DNA of 64,000 nt from JACPRL01 sp035573715 (lineage in GTDB: Bacteria > Acidobacteriota > Terriglobia > Acidiferrales > 2-02-FULL-67-57), in contig DATLZZ010000019.1 in assembly GCA_035573715.1 (NCBI GenBank), forward strand, positions 1 through 64,000, read 5' to 3'. The number at the start of each line of letters is the position of its first letter. Position 1 is the stretch's first letter. Under the pieces are notes generated by a model. It was not told the origin of the DNA. It searched no databases and worked only from the letters and a program-made list of their open reading frames with translations. Position numbers and translations under genes: made by a program. Shown in pieces: positions 37,743 to 47,016 of the stretch.

Positions 37743-38549
37743 ATGAAACCAAGAACACCCAAACAACTGCCGGATGCCTTGCGAAGCGCCTTCGCCCATT
37801 CGCGCCGCCCGGGCCTGGTCGCCTACGTCACGGCCGGCGACCCCAGCCTGCGCTTCACCGAACAGCTCGTTCTCCGCCTGGCGGCCGCCGGCGCGGACGT
37901 CATTGAGCTGGGCGTGCCGTTCTCCGATCCCATCGCCGACGGGCCCGTCATCCAGCGCGCCAGCCAGCGCGCCCTGCGCCGCGGCACGACTCTCGCCAAG
38001 GTTCTTCGACTGGCCGCGCGCGTGCACAGGAAAACTTCCGTACCGCTGGTGCTCTTCAGCTACTTCAATCCCGTCCTTCAGTTCGGTCTGGAGCGCTTCG
38101 CCGCGCAAGCGGCCGCCGCCGGCATCCAGGGCGTTCTCATCACCGACCTCACGCCGGAAGAAGCCCGCGACTTCGTCCGGCTGATGCGCCGCCGCGGGCT
38201 GGACACAGTGTTTCTGGCCGCGCCCACTTCGACCCCGGCGCGCTTGCGCCAGATTGCGCGCCTGTCGCGCGGCTTCGTGTATCTAATCTCGCGTCGCGGC
38301 GTTACGGGCGCGCGCGCAGACGTTCCTCCCGACGTGAGGGCAATGGTGAAGCGCCTCCGGCGCTTCACCCAGCTCCCCATCGCGGTCGGCTTCGGTATCG
38401 CACGGCCCCAGCAGGTGGCTGCGCTCAGCGGGGTTGCCGAGGGCGTGGTGGTGGGCAGCGCGCTGGTAGAATGCTGGGAGCGCGCCCGCGGGGAGGGAGC
38501 CTTGCGCGCGGCGGCCGCGCTGGTAAAGAGACTGAAAGTAGCATCATGA
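37743..38549 (+). CDS. trpA: Tryptophan synthase alpha chain
   Basis: This 268-residue TIM-barrel subunit cleaves indole-3-glycerol phosphate. The catalytic Glu and Asp are seen in VIELGVPFSDPIADGPVIQR, and the phosphate-binding part in LPIAVGFGIARPQQVAAL. It follows the trpB-ending repeat by seven bases. Its stop overlaps the next gene's ATG (ATGA). Confidence 0.95.
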   Translation: MKPRTPKQLPDALRSAFAHSRRPGLVAYVTAGDPSLRFTEQLVLRLAAAGADVIELGVPFSDPIADGPVIQRASQRALRRGTTLAKVLRLAARVHRKTSVPLVLFSYFNPVLQFGLERFAAQAAAAGIQGVLITDLTPEEARDFVRLMRRRGLDTVFLAAPTSTPARLRQIARLSRGFVYLISRRGVTGARADVPPDVRAMVKRLRRFTQLPIAVGFGIARPQQVAALSGVAEGVVVGSALVECWERARGEGALRAAAALVKRLKVAS

Positions 38550-39535
38550 ACGGAACGCAGCCGGACATCCTCGCGCGCATCGGCAATACCTCGCTCGTGC
38601 CCTTGCGCCGCCTCGTGCCGCCCAATGGCGCGCGCATCCTGCTCAAGCTCGAAAGCGAGAACCCGACCGGCAGCATGAAGGATCGCATGGCGCTGGCGAT
38701 GATTGAAGCCGCCGAGGCCGATGGCCGCCTGCCCGCGGGCGGCGCGGTGGTCGAATACACCGGCGGCAGCACGGGCGTGTCGCTGTCGCTGGTCTGCGCG
38801 GTCAAGGGACATCCGCTGCACATCGTGAGCTCCGACGCCTTCGCCAAAGAGAAACTCGACTACATGAGGATTCTGGGCGCGCAGCTCCAAATCACCCCCA
38901 GCGACAGCGGGCGCATGACCGAGAAACTCACCCGTGACATGATTGAGGCCGCGCGCGTCATTCAGCAGAAGACCGGCGCCTACTGGACCGACCAGTTGAA
39001 CAACAACGATCAGGTGGCCGCCTATCACCAGATGGCGGAGGAAATCTGGAGCCAGACCGGCGGCCAGGTGGACGCTTTTGTCCAAAGCGTCGGCACCGCG
39101 GGCTCGCTGCGCGGCAACGCCGAAGGCCTGCGCCGCCGCAACGCTAAGGTAAGGATCGTCGCGGTGGAGCCCGCTGAATCTCCGGTTCTCTCAGGCGGTG
39201 CCCCCGGCGCCCACAAGATTGACGGCATCGGCGCCGGCTTTGTCGTCCCGCTCTGGCAGCAAGGCCTCGCCGATCAGATTGAGCGCGTCTCCACTGACGA
39301 TGCCGTGGCGATGGCGCTTCGGCTGGCCCGCGAAGAGGGTTTGTTCGCGGGGACGTCCACCGGCGCCAACGTGGTCGCCGCGCTGCGCGTTGCCGAGCAA
39401 CTGGGCCGTGACGCGACCATCGTCACCCTGATGGTGGACACCGGGATGAAGTACCTCAAGAGCTACGGCGCAATGCTCAAGGATTTAGCTGACAGTTTCA
39501 AGGGACAGGAGTCAACAGCACGGAGGACAAGGTGA
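38546..39535 (+). CDS. Cysteine synthase/cystathionine beta-synthase family PLP enzyme
   Basis: This 329-residue enzyme shows the PLP-lysine motif LESENPTGSMKDRMAL and the phosphate-binding loop VEYTGGSTGVSLSL. FAGTSTGANVVAAL is the C-terminal anion-binding stretch. O-acetylserine or O-phosphoserine sulfhydrylases and CBS enzymes share this fold. The usual asparagine of TSGNTGI is replaced by serine (TGGSTG), seen in CBS-like members. The gene is translationally coupled to trpA, which puts a serine-using PLP enzyme in the trp/aro block. The physiological substrate is not decidable here. Confidence 0.82.
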   Translation: MNGTQPDILARIGNTSLVPLRRLVPPNGARILLKLESENPTGSMKDRMALAMIEAAEADGRLPAGGAVVEYTGGSTGVSLSLVCAVKGHPLHIVSSDAFAKEKLDYMRILGAQLQITPSDSGRMTEKLTRDMIEAARVIQQKTGAYWTDQLNNNDQVAAYHQMAEEIWSQTGGQVDAFVQSVGTAGSLRGNAEGLRRRNAKVRIVAVEPAESPVLSGGAPGAHKIDGIGAGFVVPLWQQGLADQIERVSTDDAVAMALRLAREEGLFAGTSTGANVVAALRVAEQLGRDATIVTLMVDTGMKYLKSYGAMLKDLADSFKGQESTARRTR

Positions 39536-39957
39536 GCAAGGTTCGCATACTTCTATGGAACTTGCTCATGGTGTCTGTGGTGCTACTCCCAACCTTCTTT
39601 GTTGCCCTTGTTATCGAAATGGCATTGAGGGGCGTGCCGCTGAAGCCCCCATATTTCAACCATGCTGCTCGGGCGGTTGTTGATTACATCGGTCTATGGC
39701 TGGAAATGGCGCCAGCCTCAGTGATACACAGCGTGGCGATGATGTTCTTGCCGCCTTCTGTTTCACCTGGGATTAGAAGAGCGGTCGCGTATACGGCCTC
39801 CCTTTTGGTTCCGGGGATTCCCATGCTCCTAGATTCCGGAACGGCGTTTTTTTTGTGCGACGCTTTGGCCTCCACTGTGATCGCGACTCTGGCCTACGCT
39901 TGCGCGTCGACGGCCTGGTTCATGAAAGCGCAACGCTCGACCGTTCCTGCCAGTTGA
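39532..39957 (+). CDS. Hypothetical four-helix membrane protein
   Basis: This 141-residue protein starts at GTG 39532 (GTGA overlap with the previous stop). Hydrophobic segments include LLWNLLMVSVVLLPTFFVAL, AVAYTASLLVPGIPMLL and ALASTVIATLAYACASTAWF. Codon and base composition are visibly less GC-rich than the flanking aromatic genes, which suggests later acquisition. No family is recognised. Confidence 0.6.
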   Translation: MSKVRILLWNLLMVSVVLLPTFFVALVIEMALRGVPLKPPYFNHAARAVVDYIGLWLEMAPASVIHSVAMMFLPPSVSPGIRRAVAYTASLLVPGIPMLLDSGTAFFLCDALASTVIATLAYACASTAWFMKAQRSTVPAS

Positions 39958-39969
39958 AGAGGAAGGCTG

Positions 39970-40245
39970 ATGGACATCGACGATTGGCGCAAGAAAATTG
40001 ACGAGCTCGACGCCCAGTTGGTCGAGCTACTCAACGCGCGCTCGCGCTGCGCCGCCGAAATCGGCAAGCTGAAGGCCAAGGATGGCCAGCCGATTTACAG
40101 CCCGGAGCGCGAGCGGGAGATTCTGGAGCGGGTGCAGCAGTTGAACCGCGGGCCGCTGGGCAACGACGCGCTCAAGCGGCTGTTCGAGCGCATTCTGGAT
40201 GAAGCCCGCGTGGTTGAAAAGCAGTCATTCGAGAAGAAGGAGTAG
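39970..40245 (+). CDS. Chorismate mutase (AroQ type)
   Basis: This 91-residue all-helical enzyme converts chorismate to prephenate. It shows IDELDAQLVELLNARSRCAA, then EIGKLKAKDGQPIYSPEREREI. These carry the conserved Arg, Lys and Glu residues of the AroQ active site. The next gene, six bases downstream, encodes DAHP synthase, and the following one prephenate dehydrogenase. Confidence 0.93.
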   Translation: MDIDDWRKKIDELDAQLVELLNARSRCAAEIGKLKAKDGQPIYSPEREREILERVQQLNRGPLGNDALKRLFERILDEARVVEKQSFEKKE

Positions 40246-40251
40246 TCGGCG

Positions 40252-41271
40252 ATGGTCGTGGTGATGCAGGAAGGGGCGAGCGAAGAGCAGATCCAGCGCG
40301 TCATCGAGCGCCTGATTGAAATGGGCTTCGCCGTGCATCGCTCCTCCGGGGTCAAGCACACCGTGCTGGGGGCGGTGGGCGCGGTGCTGGACTTCGACCC
40401 GCGCAACGTCGAGCTGCTCGACGGCGTGCGCGAAGTCGTCCGCATCAGCGCCCCCTACAAGCTCGCCAGCCGCAGCTTCCGGCCCGACGGCACGCGGGTG
40501 CAGTTGGGGAAGGGAATTGTCATCGGCGGCGAAGAGGTTGTGGTGATGGCCGGGCCGTGCTCGGCGGAGAGCCGCGAGCAGGTGCTCGCCGTCGCCGAGG
40601 TGGTCAGCCGCAATGGCGCGAAGATTCTCCGCGGCGGCGCCTTCAAGCCGCGCACCTCGCCCTACAGCTTCCAGGGCCTGGGCGAGCCGGCGCTGAAGTG
40701 GCTGCGCGAAGCCGCCGACCGCTACAACCTGCTGGTCATCAGCGAAGTGATGGACCACACCAAGATTCCGCTGATGCTCGACTACGCCGACATCCTCCAG
40801 GTCGGCGCCCGCAACATGCAGAACTTCGACCTGCTCAAGGAACTGGGCAAAGTGCGCAAGCCGGTGATGCTCAAACGCGGCCTGGCCAGCACCATTGAAG
40901 AGTGGCTGCTCTCGGCCGAATACGTGATGCAGGGCGGCAACTACGACGTGATGCTGTGCGAGCGCGGCATCCGCACCTTCGAGACCTACACGCGCAACAC
41001 CCTCGACCTCGCCGCCATTCCCGTGATTCACAAACTGTCGCATCTGCCTGTCGTGGTCGACCCGTCGCACGGCACCGGCCGCCGCGACAAAGTGGCGCCC
41101 ATGGCGCGCGCCGCGGTCGCCGCCGGCGCCGACGGCGTAATGGTCGAAGTTCACAACGACCCCGAGCACGCGCTGAGCGACGGCGCCCAGTCTCTCTACC
41201 CGGAGCAGTTCGCCCGGTTGATGAAGGAGCTGCGCATCATCGCTCCCGCGGTCGAACGCCGCATCGGTTGA
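40252..41271 (+). CDS. aroF: 3-deoxy-7-phosphoheptulonate synthase (type I beta)
   Basis: This 339-residue enzyme makes DAHP, the first intermediate of the shikimate pathway. An N-terminal ferredoxin-like regulatory domain (about residues 1-70) is followed by the barrel, with VMAGPCSAESREQVLA, LRGGAFKPRTSPYSFQG, VGARNMQNFDLLKELG, MLCERGIRTFETYTRNTLDL and VVDPSHGTGRRDKV. The layout (regulatory domain plus barrel) is that of the type I beta class, as in Thermotoga. Neighbouring chorismate mutase may regulate it by interaction. Confidence 0.95.
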   Translation: MVVVMQEGASEEQIQRVIERLIEMGFAVHRSSGVKHTVLGAVGAVLDFDPRNVELLDGVREVVRISAPYKLASRSFRPDGTRVQLGKGIVIGGEEVVVMAGPCSAESREQVLAVAEVVSRNGAKILRGGAFKPRTSPYSFQGLGEPALKWLREAADRYNLLVISEVMDHTKIPLMLDYADILQVGARNMQNFDLLKELGKVRKPVMLKRGLASTIEEWLLSAEYVMQGGNYDVMLCERGIRTFETYTRNTLDLAAIPVIHKLSHLPVVVDPSHGTGRRDKVAPMARAAVAAGADGVMVEVHNDPEHALSDGAQSLYPEQFARLMKELRIIAPAVERRIG

Positions 41272-41274
41272 TCC

Positions 41275-42138
41275 ATGCCCTTCAATCGCACTGCAATCCT
41301 CGGTTGCGGACTCATCGGTGGCTCGTTTGCGCTCGGCCTGAAGAAGCGTGGACTGGGAGGGCAGATTATCGGCTGCGATCGGGACGAGGTGCTGGAAAAG
41401 GCGAAAGCTCGCGGCGCCATCGACGCCGGCACCTCCGAACTCTCCGAGGCGGTGGCGACGGCTGAGCTCGTCTATCTGGCCGCGCCGGTGGTGACCATCC
41501 TCGATCTGTTGCCCCAGGTCGCCAAAGCGGCACAGCAAGGCGCGCTCGTAACTGACGCGGGAAGCACAAAGGTGAGAATCTGCCGGCTGGCGAAAGAAGT
41601 GCTGCCGGGGAGCCTCACCTTCATTGGCGGACATCCGATGGCGGGGAAGGAAGCGAGTGGAATCGAAAACGCCGACCCGGATCTCTTCGTGGGCTCCAAG
41701 TGGGTGCTCATTCGGGATGATCGCAGAGGCTCAGCAGACGCAGAGAAGGAATTCGCGGAGTTGGTCGAGAAGCTCGGCGCCGAACCCATCTTCCTCGATG
41801 CCGAGACGCACGACTGGGCGGCGGCGCTGGTGTCGCATCTTCCACAGCTTCTCTCTACCGCGCTGGCGAGCACTACCTGGGACGAAACCGATGAGGACGG
41901 CCTGCCGCTGGCGCTGGCCGGGCCCGGCTTCCGCGACCTGACGCGGCTGGCTGCCAGCCCTTACGAGCTCTGGCGCGACGTCTGCCTCACCAACGGCGAC
42001 AACATCGCCCGCGCCCTGGAGCGGCTGGAGCAGCGCCTCGCTCATATCCGCACCCGGCTCCGCTCCCGCGAGCTGGCGGAAGAATTTGAAAAAGCGCAGC
42101 AGACTTGCGCTATGCTGAAGCGCGGAGAGAGGACGTGA
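41275..42138 (+). CDS. tyrA: Prephenate dehydrogenase
   Basis: This 287-residue NAD-dependent enzyme leads to tyrosine. The Rossmann motif is AILGCGLIGGSFALGLKKRG and the catalytic region is FIGGHPMAGKEASGIENADP, with the conserved His. No ACT or chorismate mutase domain is fused; the mutase is encoded separately upstream. The stop overlaps the next gene's GTG. Confidence 0.94.
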   Translation: MPFNRTAILGCGLIGGSFALGLKKRGLGGQIIGCDRDEVLEKAKARGAIDAGTSELSEAVATAELVYLAAPVVTILDLLPQVAKAAQQGALVTDAGSTKVRICRLAKEVLPGSLTFIGGHPMAGKEASGIENADPDLFVGSKWVLIRDDRRGSADAEKEFAELVEKLGAEPIFLDAETHDWAAALVSHLPQLLSTALASTTWDETDEDGLPLALAGPGFRDLTRLAASPYELWRDVCLTNGDNIARALERLEQRLAHIRTRLRSRELAEEFEKAQQTCAMLKRGERT

Positions 42139-42836
42139 ACAAGGTCGTTGCCAACGCCGACGAAGCCATCCGCCACATTCCCGACGGCGCCAGCATCATG
42201 ATGGGCGGCTTCGGGCTGTGCGGGATTCCCGAAAACCTCATCGCCGCCGTGCGCCGCAAGGGCATCCAGAACCTGACGGTGATGTCGAACAACGCCGGCG
42301 TGGACGACTTCGGCATCGGCCTGCTGCTGCAAACGCGCCAGGTGAAGAAGATGATCGCCACCTACGTGGGCGAGAACAAACTCTTCGAGCAGCAGGTGCT
42401 GAGCGGCGAGCTCGAAGCCGAGCTCATCCCGCAGGGAACTTTTGCCGAGCGCATGCGCGCCGCCGGCGCCGGCCTGGGCGGCTTCTTCACTCCGACCGGC
42501 TACGGTACCCCCATCGCGGAAGGCAAGGAGACGCGCGAGATTGACGGCAAGATGTACGTCTTCGAGAAACCGCTGCGCGCCCAGTTCGCCTTCGTCAAAG
42601 CGTGGAAAGGCGACGGCTGGGGCAATCTGATTTATCGGAAGACGGCGCGCAATTTCAATCCGGTGATGGCGACCGCGGCTGACTACGTCATCGCCGAAGT
42701 GGAAGAGCTGGTGAAGGTGGGCGAGCTCGACCCCAATACGGTGCACACGCCCGGTATCTACGTGGACGCCATTTTCCAGGGCACCAACTACGAAAAGCGC
42801 ATCGAGCGCCGCACGGTGCGAAAGAGGGAAAAGTAG
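42135..42836 (+). CDS. 3-oxoacid CoA-transferase subunit A
   Basis: This 233-residue subunit starts at GTG 42135 (GTGA overlap with tyrA). It contains GASIMMGGFGLCGIPENLIA, VMSNNAGVDDFGIGLLLQ and GTPIAEGKETREIDGKMYVF, the signature of succinyl-CoA:3-ketoacid CoA-transferase A subunits. With subunit B it moves CoA between succinyl-CoA and acetoacetate. Its position inside an aromatic operon is unusual and probably reflects operon accretion, though a link to aromatic or ketone-body catabolism cannot be excluded. Confidence 0.92.
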   Translation: MNKVVANADEAIRHIPDGASIMMGGFGLCGIPENLIAAVRRKGIQNLTVMSNNAGVDDFGIGLLLQTRQVKKMIATYVGENKLFEQQVLSGELEAELIPQGTFAERMRAAGAGLGGFFTPTGYGTPIAEGKETREIDGKMYVFEKPLRAQFAFVKAWKGDGWGNLIYRKTARNFNPVMATAADYVIAEVEELVKVGELDPNTVHTPGIYVDAIFQGTNYEKRIERRTVRKREK

Positions 42837-42837
42837 A

Positions 42838-43506
42838 ATGGCTGCACTGACCGGCGACGCCGCCCGCGAATTCATCGCCCAGCGCGTGGCGCAGGAGCTG
42901 CGCGACGGCTACTACGTCAACCTCGGCATCGGCTTGCCGACGCTGGTGGTCAACTACATCCCGCCCGGAATGGACGTCATCCTGCAATCGGAGAACGGCC
43001 TGCTCGGCATCGGCCCGTGGCCCTACGAAGGCGAGGAGGATCCTGACCTGGTGAGCGCGGGCAAGGAAACCGTCACCGAAATCCCCGGCGCGTCGTACTT
43101 CTCCAGCGCCGACTCGTTCGCCATGATTCGCGGCGGGCACATCGATCTCTCGATTCTCGGCGCGCTGCAAGTGGATGAGAAAGGCAATCTGGCCAACTGG
43201 ATGATCCCCGGCAAAATGGTGAAAGGCATGGGCGGGGCGATGGATCTGGTGGCCGGCGCCAAACGCGTCATCATCGCCATGGAGCACACCGCCAAAGGCC
43301 AACCGAAGATCGTCACGCGCTGCACACTGCCGCTCACCGGCCTCGGCGTGGTCAACACCATCATCACCGAAATGGGCGTGATGGAAGTCACGCCGGCGGG
43401 CCTGGAGCTGCGCGAGCTCGGCCCGGGCGTCACCGCCGACGAGGTGCAGCAGGCCACCGAAGCGCGGCTGATTCGCGCCAAAGACTTGAAGGAAGCGCGG
43501 GTGTGA
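42838..43506 (+). CDS. 3-oxoacid CoA-transferase subunit B
   Basis: This 222-residue subunit has the catalytic glutamate in VILQSENGLLGIGPWP. It also carries LGIGLPTLVVNYIP and RGGHIDLSILGALQVDEKGN. It starts one base after subunit A. Confidence 0.93.
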   Translation: MAALTGDAAREFIAQRVAQELRDGYYVNLGIGLPTLVVNYIPPGMDVILQSENGLLGIGPWPYEGEEDPDLVSAGKETVTEIPGASYFSSADSFAMIRGGHIDLSILGALQVDEKGNLANWMIPGKMVKGMGGAMDLVAGAKRVIIAMEHTAKGQPKIVTRCTLPLTGLGVVNTIITEMGVMEVTPAGLELRELGPGVTADEVQQATEARLIRAKDLKEARV

Positions 43507-43509
43507 ACC

Positions 43510-43836
43510 GTGGAGTTGAAGTCTATCGTCGTTGTCAGCCTGCACGACCCCAAAGAAAAAATCTGGGGCCAATTGATTGCCATGACCCCCGCGGGCGTGA
43601 CCGTGCGCGGCATCGACGTGAACTCGTTCGATGACTTCATCGCCCAGGTGAAGAACCCCGAGGAGGGCAACGTCGGCCTGGCGACGATTTTCTATCCCAT
43701 GCATCGGGTCGAACGCGTCGCGCTCGACGAGGCCAAAGGCTCCATCCCCTCCCTTGCCCAGATGTTCGAGCACCACGTCGGCCGGAGCCTGCTCGAGTAC
43801 CTCGAGTACGTTGCCAGCCTCTCCGAGCCCGACTAG
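43510..43836 (+). CDS. Small conserved protein of unknown function
   Basis: This 108-residue soluble protein (start GTG 43510) begins MELKSIVVVSLHDPKEKIWG and carries GVTVRGIDVNSFDDFI and LATIFYPMHRVERVALDEA. The pattern of paired beta strands suggests a small beta-barrel such as an Sm-like fold, but this is a visual guess. It follows scoB by three bases and may be co-transcribed. Confidence 0.68.
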   Translation: MELKSIVVVSLHDPKEKIWGQLIAMTPAGVTVRGIDVNSFDDFIAQVKNPEEGNVGLATIFYPMHRVERVALDEAKGSIPSLAQMFEHHVGRSLLEYLEYVASLSEPD

Positions 43837-43899
43837 GAACGAGCAGGTTCCTCCCACCGCTGCGTTTTCCTTCCCGGCTTGGGTTATAGTCAAGCAGGA

Positions 43900-44463
43900 A
43901 TGCAGGCGCAAATCTTCACTCTCGCCAATCAGTTCACGCTGCTGCGGCTGGCGCTGGTGCCGTTCTTCGTGCTGGCGGTGCTCGACGGCCGCTACGGCTG
44001 GGCGCTGGCGCTGCTGGTGGCCGCCGGGCTGAGCGACTTCCTCGACGGGCTGCTGGCGCGCTGGCTGAAGCAGCGCACCTCGCTGGGCTCCTACCTTGAC
44101 CCCATCGCCGACAAGCTGTTGCTCTCCACTTCCTTCGTGGTGCTGGCGGTAGCGCACAACGTGCCGTGGACGCTTACCATCCTCGTTCTCAGCCGCGACC
44201 TTCTGATTATCGCCGTCGCGCTGGTCATCATCATCGGCGCGGGCTTCCGGCCGTTCCCGCCGAGCCTGCTGGGCAAGGCTTGCACGACGGCGCAGATCAT
44301 CGCCGTGTTCGTGGTCGTGCTGGAGGAAGTGGCGCCGCGCGACTGGCTCGCCATCGTCAAGGATGCGACCCTGTGGATCACCGCCGCGCTTACGGTTCTT
44401 TCAGGGTTCCATTACGCCTATCGAACCGGTAAGATGCTTCCGGGGATTCACGACAAGCACTGA
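43900..44463 (+). CDS. CDP-alcohol phosphatidyltransferase (PgsA-like)
   Basis: This 187-residue membrane enzyme carries the family motif D-G-x2-A-R-x8-G-x3-D-x3-D, visible as DGLLARWLKQRTSLGSYLD followed by PIAD. Such enzymes make phosphatidylglycerophosphate or related lipids from CDP-diacylglycerol. The length fits PgsA. The start ATG 43900 follows AGCAGGA. The alcohol acceptor is not certain. Confidence 0.85.
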   Translation: MQAQIFTLANQFTLLRLALVPFFVLAVLDGRYGWALALLVAAGLSDFLDGLLARWLKQRTSLGSYLDPIADKLLLSTSFVVLAVAHNVPWTLTILVLSRDLLIIAVALVIIIGAGFRPFPPSLLGKACTTAQIIAVFVVVLEEVAPRDWLAIVKDATLWITAALTVLSGFHYAYRTGKMLPGIHDKH

Positions 44464-44523
44464 GTCCTCGACTCGCATCCAATTTCTGAGGTGCGCGCCC
44501 TTCGTCCTGCCTGGAGGTGAACG

Positions 44524-45729
44524 GTGTCGGATTTTTATCAGACCGGCCTGGTGACCACGCTGCACCGGCTGGGGCAACGCCGCATCGAAGAGATTGAAGA
44601 CGAGTTGGTGCGCTACGCGCGCGTGGCACCGATGGCGCTGGTGTTGCCGGCGCTCTACGCGGAGTTTGAGACCCCGGCGATGGCCGGCATTCTGAAAGAG
44701 CTACCCAAGATTCCCTATCTCGAACAGATTGTCTTGACGCTGGGCAACGCTGATCAAAAACAATTCGTCGACGCCAAGCGCCGCCTGTTCGCGGTTCACA
44801 AGAATGTCCGCGTCATCTGGAATGAAGGCGAGCGGTTGCAGGCGCTCTTCCAACGCTTGAAGGAGAACGGCCTCGACGCCGGCCCGCCGGGCAAAGGCCG
44901 CGCCTGCTGGATCGCCTACGGCTACGTGCTGGCGCGCAACCAGGCGCAGCTCATCGGGCTGCACGATTGCGACATCGTCAACTACAACCGCGAGCTGCTG
45001 GCGCGGCTGTTCTATCCGGTCGCCAACCCCAACCTCGATTTTGAATTCTGCAAAGGCTTCTACGCTCGCTACACCACGAAGCTGCATGGACGGGTGACGC
45101 GGCTCTTCGTCACGCCCTTCGTGCGCACGCTCAAGGAAGTGGTCGGCGACTTGCCCTTCCTGGCCTACCTCGACAGCTTTCGCTATCCGCTGGCGGGCGA
45201 GTTCGCGATGGACGCGGAGCTGGCGCGCGTCAACCGCATCCCGGCCGATTGGGGCCTGGAAGTCGGCGTACTGGCGGAGGTCTACCGCAACTGCTCGGTC
45301 AAACGCATCTGCCAGGTGGACCTGGTGGAGAACTATGAGCACAAACATCAAGCGCTCTCCAACGAAGACCCGCAGAAGGGGTTGATGCGGATGTCGGTGG
45401 ACATCGCCAAAGCCTTGTTCCGCATCCTGGCCGCCGAAGGCGCCGTGTTCTCCGAAGGCAGCTTCCGCACCTTGCAGACGAAGTACGTGCGCACGGCCGA
45501 AGACACCATCGGGCGCTACCACGCCGATGCGATGATCAACGGGCTCGAGTTCGATCGCCACGAAGAGGAAGTTGCAGTGCAGGCCTTCGCGCGCGCCATC
45601 GCCCTGGCCGGCGAGGACTACCTGCGCGACCCGCTCGGCATCCCGCTTATTCCCAACTGGAACCGCGTGGTGGCGGCCATTCCGGATTTCTTCACGCAAC
45701 TCGAAATGGCGGTGGAAGAAGACAATTAA
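44524..45729 (+). CDS. GT81-type glycosyltransferase, glucosyl-3-phosphoglycerate synthase-like
   Basis: This 401-residue protein resembles GpgS, which moves glucose from an NDP-sugar to 3-phosphoglycerate. The metal-binding D-x-D is in IGLHDCDIVNYNRELL. The GpgS-like stretches are FRYPLAGEFAMDAELARVNR and WGLEVGVLAEVY, followed by CQVDLVENYEHKHQAL. It starts at GTG 44524 behind GGAGG. Two genes downstream a phosphatase of the matching sugar-phosphoglycerate class is encoded, which supports the assignment. Sugar specificity (glucose versus mannose) is open. Confidence 0.8.
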   Translation: MSDFYQTGLVTTLHRLGQRRIEEIEDELVRYARVAPMALVLPALYAEFETPAMAGILKELPKIPYLEQIVLTLGNADQKQFVDAKRRLFAVHKNVRVIWNEGERLQALFQRLKENGLDAGPPGKGRACWIAYGYVLARNQAQLIGLHDCDIVNYNRELLARLFYPVANPNLDFEFCKGFYARYTTKLHGRVTRLFVTPFVRTLKEVVGDLPFLAYLDSFRYPLAGEFAMDAELARVNRIPADWGLEVGVLAEVYRNCSVKRICQVDLVENYEHKHQALSNEDPQKGLMRMSVDIAKALFRILAAEGAVFSEGSFRTLQTKYVRTAEDTIGRYHADAMINGLEFDRHEEEVAVQAFARAIALAGEDYLRDPLGIPLIPNWNRVVAAIPDFFTQLEMAVEEDN

Positions 45730-45744
45730 GCTCGTTCCGGGCCC

Positions 45745-47004
45745 ATGGCAGAGCTTGAGGTATTGAACGTCGAAGCCCAGCAATCGCTGGCCAAGCTGGG
45801 CGAGGCCGACATCGTGGTCGGCATTCCCAGCTACAACAACGCGCGCACCATCGGCCACGTGGTGCAGGCGGTGAGCGCCGGGCTGGCCAAGCACTTCCAC
45901 GAGCGCCGCGCCGTCATCGTCAACTCCGACGGCGGCTCGAAAGACGGCACGCAGCAGGTAGTGTTGGAAGCGCCGCTCGAGACGGAAAACCTGCTGCTGC
46001 TGCGCCATCCTCTGCATCCCGTGCAGCGCATCACAACGCCTTACGTCGGCCTGCCGGGCAAGGGCAGCGCGGTGCGCGCCATCTTCCGCGCCGCGCAGCG
46101 CCTGAAAGCGAAGGCCTGCGCCATCGTCGACTCCGACCTGCGCAGCATCACCCCCGACTGGATCGACCTGCTGGTGCGGCCGGTGCTGCTGCACGACTTC
46201 GATTACGTCTGTCCCTTCTACCGGCGGCACCGCTACGACGGCACCATCACCAACAGCATCGTCTACCCGCTGACCCGCGCGCTCTACGGGACCCGCGTGC
46301 GCCAGCCCATCGGCGGCGAGTTCGGGCTATCGGCCAGGCTGGTCGAGCGGCTGCTGTCGAAGAACGTCTGGGAGACTGACGTGGCGCGCTTCGGCATCGA
46401 CATCTGGATGACCACCACGGCGCTGGCCGAGCGCTTCCGCGTCTGCCAGGTTTTTCTCGGCGCCAAGATTCACGACCCCAAAGATCCCGGCGCCGACCTG
46501 ACCGCCATGCTGGTGCAGGTCGTCGGCTCGCTTTTCGGCTTGATGGAGGACTACGATAAAGTCTGGAAGGAAACGCACGGCTCGGTGCCCACGCCGATGT
46601 TCGGCTTTCGCTACACCGTCGGGCTGGAGCCGGTGCGCGTCAATCCCGAGCGAATGATGGAAGCGTTCCGCTCCGGCGTGCGCGACTTGAGTCCGGTCTA
46701 CGAGAGCTTTCTGCCGCGCGACCTGGTGGCGGCGTTGCAACAGCTCGCCCAGGCGCCGCCGGACAAGTTCATTCTGGAAGATAGCATCTGGGTCGCGGCC
46801 ATCTACGATTTCGCCGCCGCCTTCCACCGCCGCACCATTGACCGCAAGCACCTGCTGCAATCTCTCACACCACTCTATCTCGGCTGGGTGGCATCCTATG
46901 TCGTGCGCACGCAAGCGGATTCCGACGACGACGCCGAGACGAAAATCGAGCAACTGGCGCTGGTCTACGAGCAGTTGAAGACGCGGGTCGCCGAGCGCTG
47001 GTAG
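45745..47004 (+). CDS. GT2-like glycosyltransferase linked to glycerate-glycoside synthesis
   Basis: This 419-residue protein has a GT-A fold with VGIPSYNNARTIGHVVQAV, NSDGGSKDGTQQVV, GLPGKGSAVRAIF and the metal motif AIVDSDLRSITPDWI. The middle stretch PIGGEFGLSARLVERLL parallels the PLAGEF region of the GT81 neighbour, so both belong to related retaining enzymes. No signal or membrane span is visible, so it is cytoplasmic. It could add a second sugar to glucosylglycerate or be an alternative synthase. The substrate is unknown. Confidence 0.75.
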   Translation: MAELEVLNVEAQQSLAKLGEADIVVGIPSYNNARTIGHVVQAVSAGLAKHFHERRAVIVNSDGGSKDGTQQVVLEAPLETENLLLLRHPLHPVQRITTPYVGLPGKGSAVRAIFRAAQRLKAKACAIVDSDLRSITPDWIDLLVRPVLLHDFDYVCPFYRRHRYDGTITNSIVYPLTRALYGTRVRQPIGGEFGLSARLVERLLSKNVWETDVARFGIDIWMTTTALAERFRVCQVFLGAKIHDPKDPGADLTAMLVQVVGSLFGLMEDYDKVWKETHGSVPTPMFGFRYTVGLEPVRVNPERMMEAFRSGVRDLSPVYESFLPRDLVAALQQLAQAPPDKFILEDSIWVAAIYDFAAAFHRRTIDRKHLLQSLTPLYLGWVASYVVRTQADSDDDAETKIEQLALVYEQLKTRVAERW

Positions 47005-47016
47005 ATCGGAGGAACC

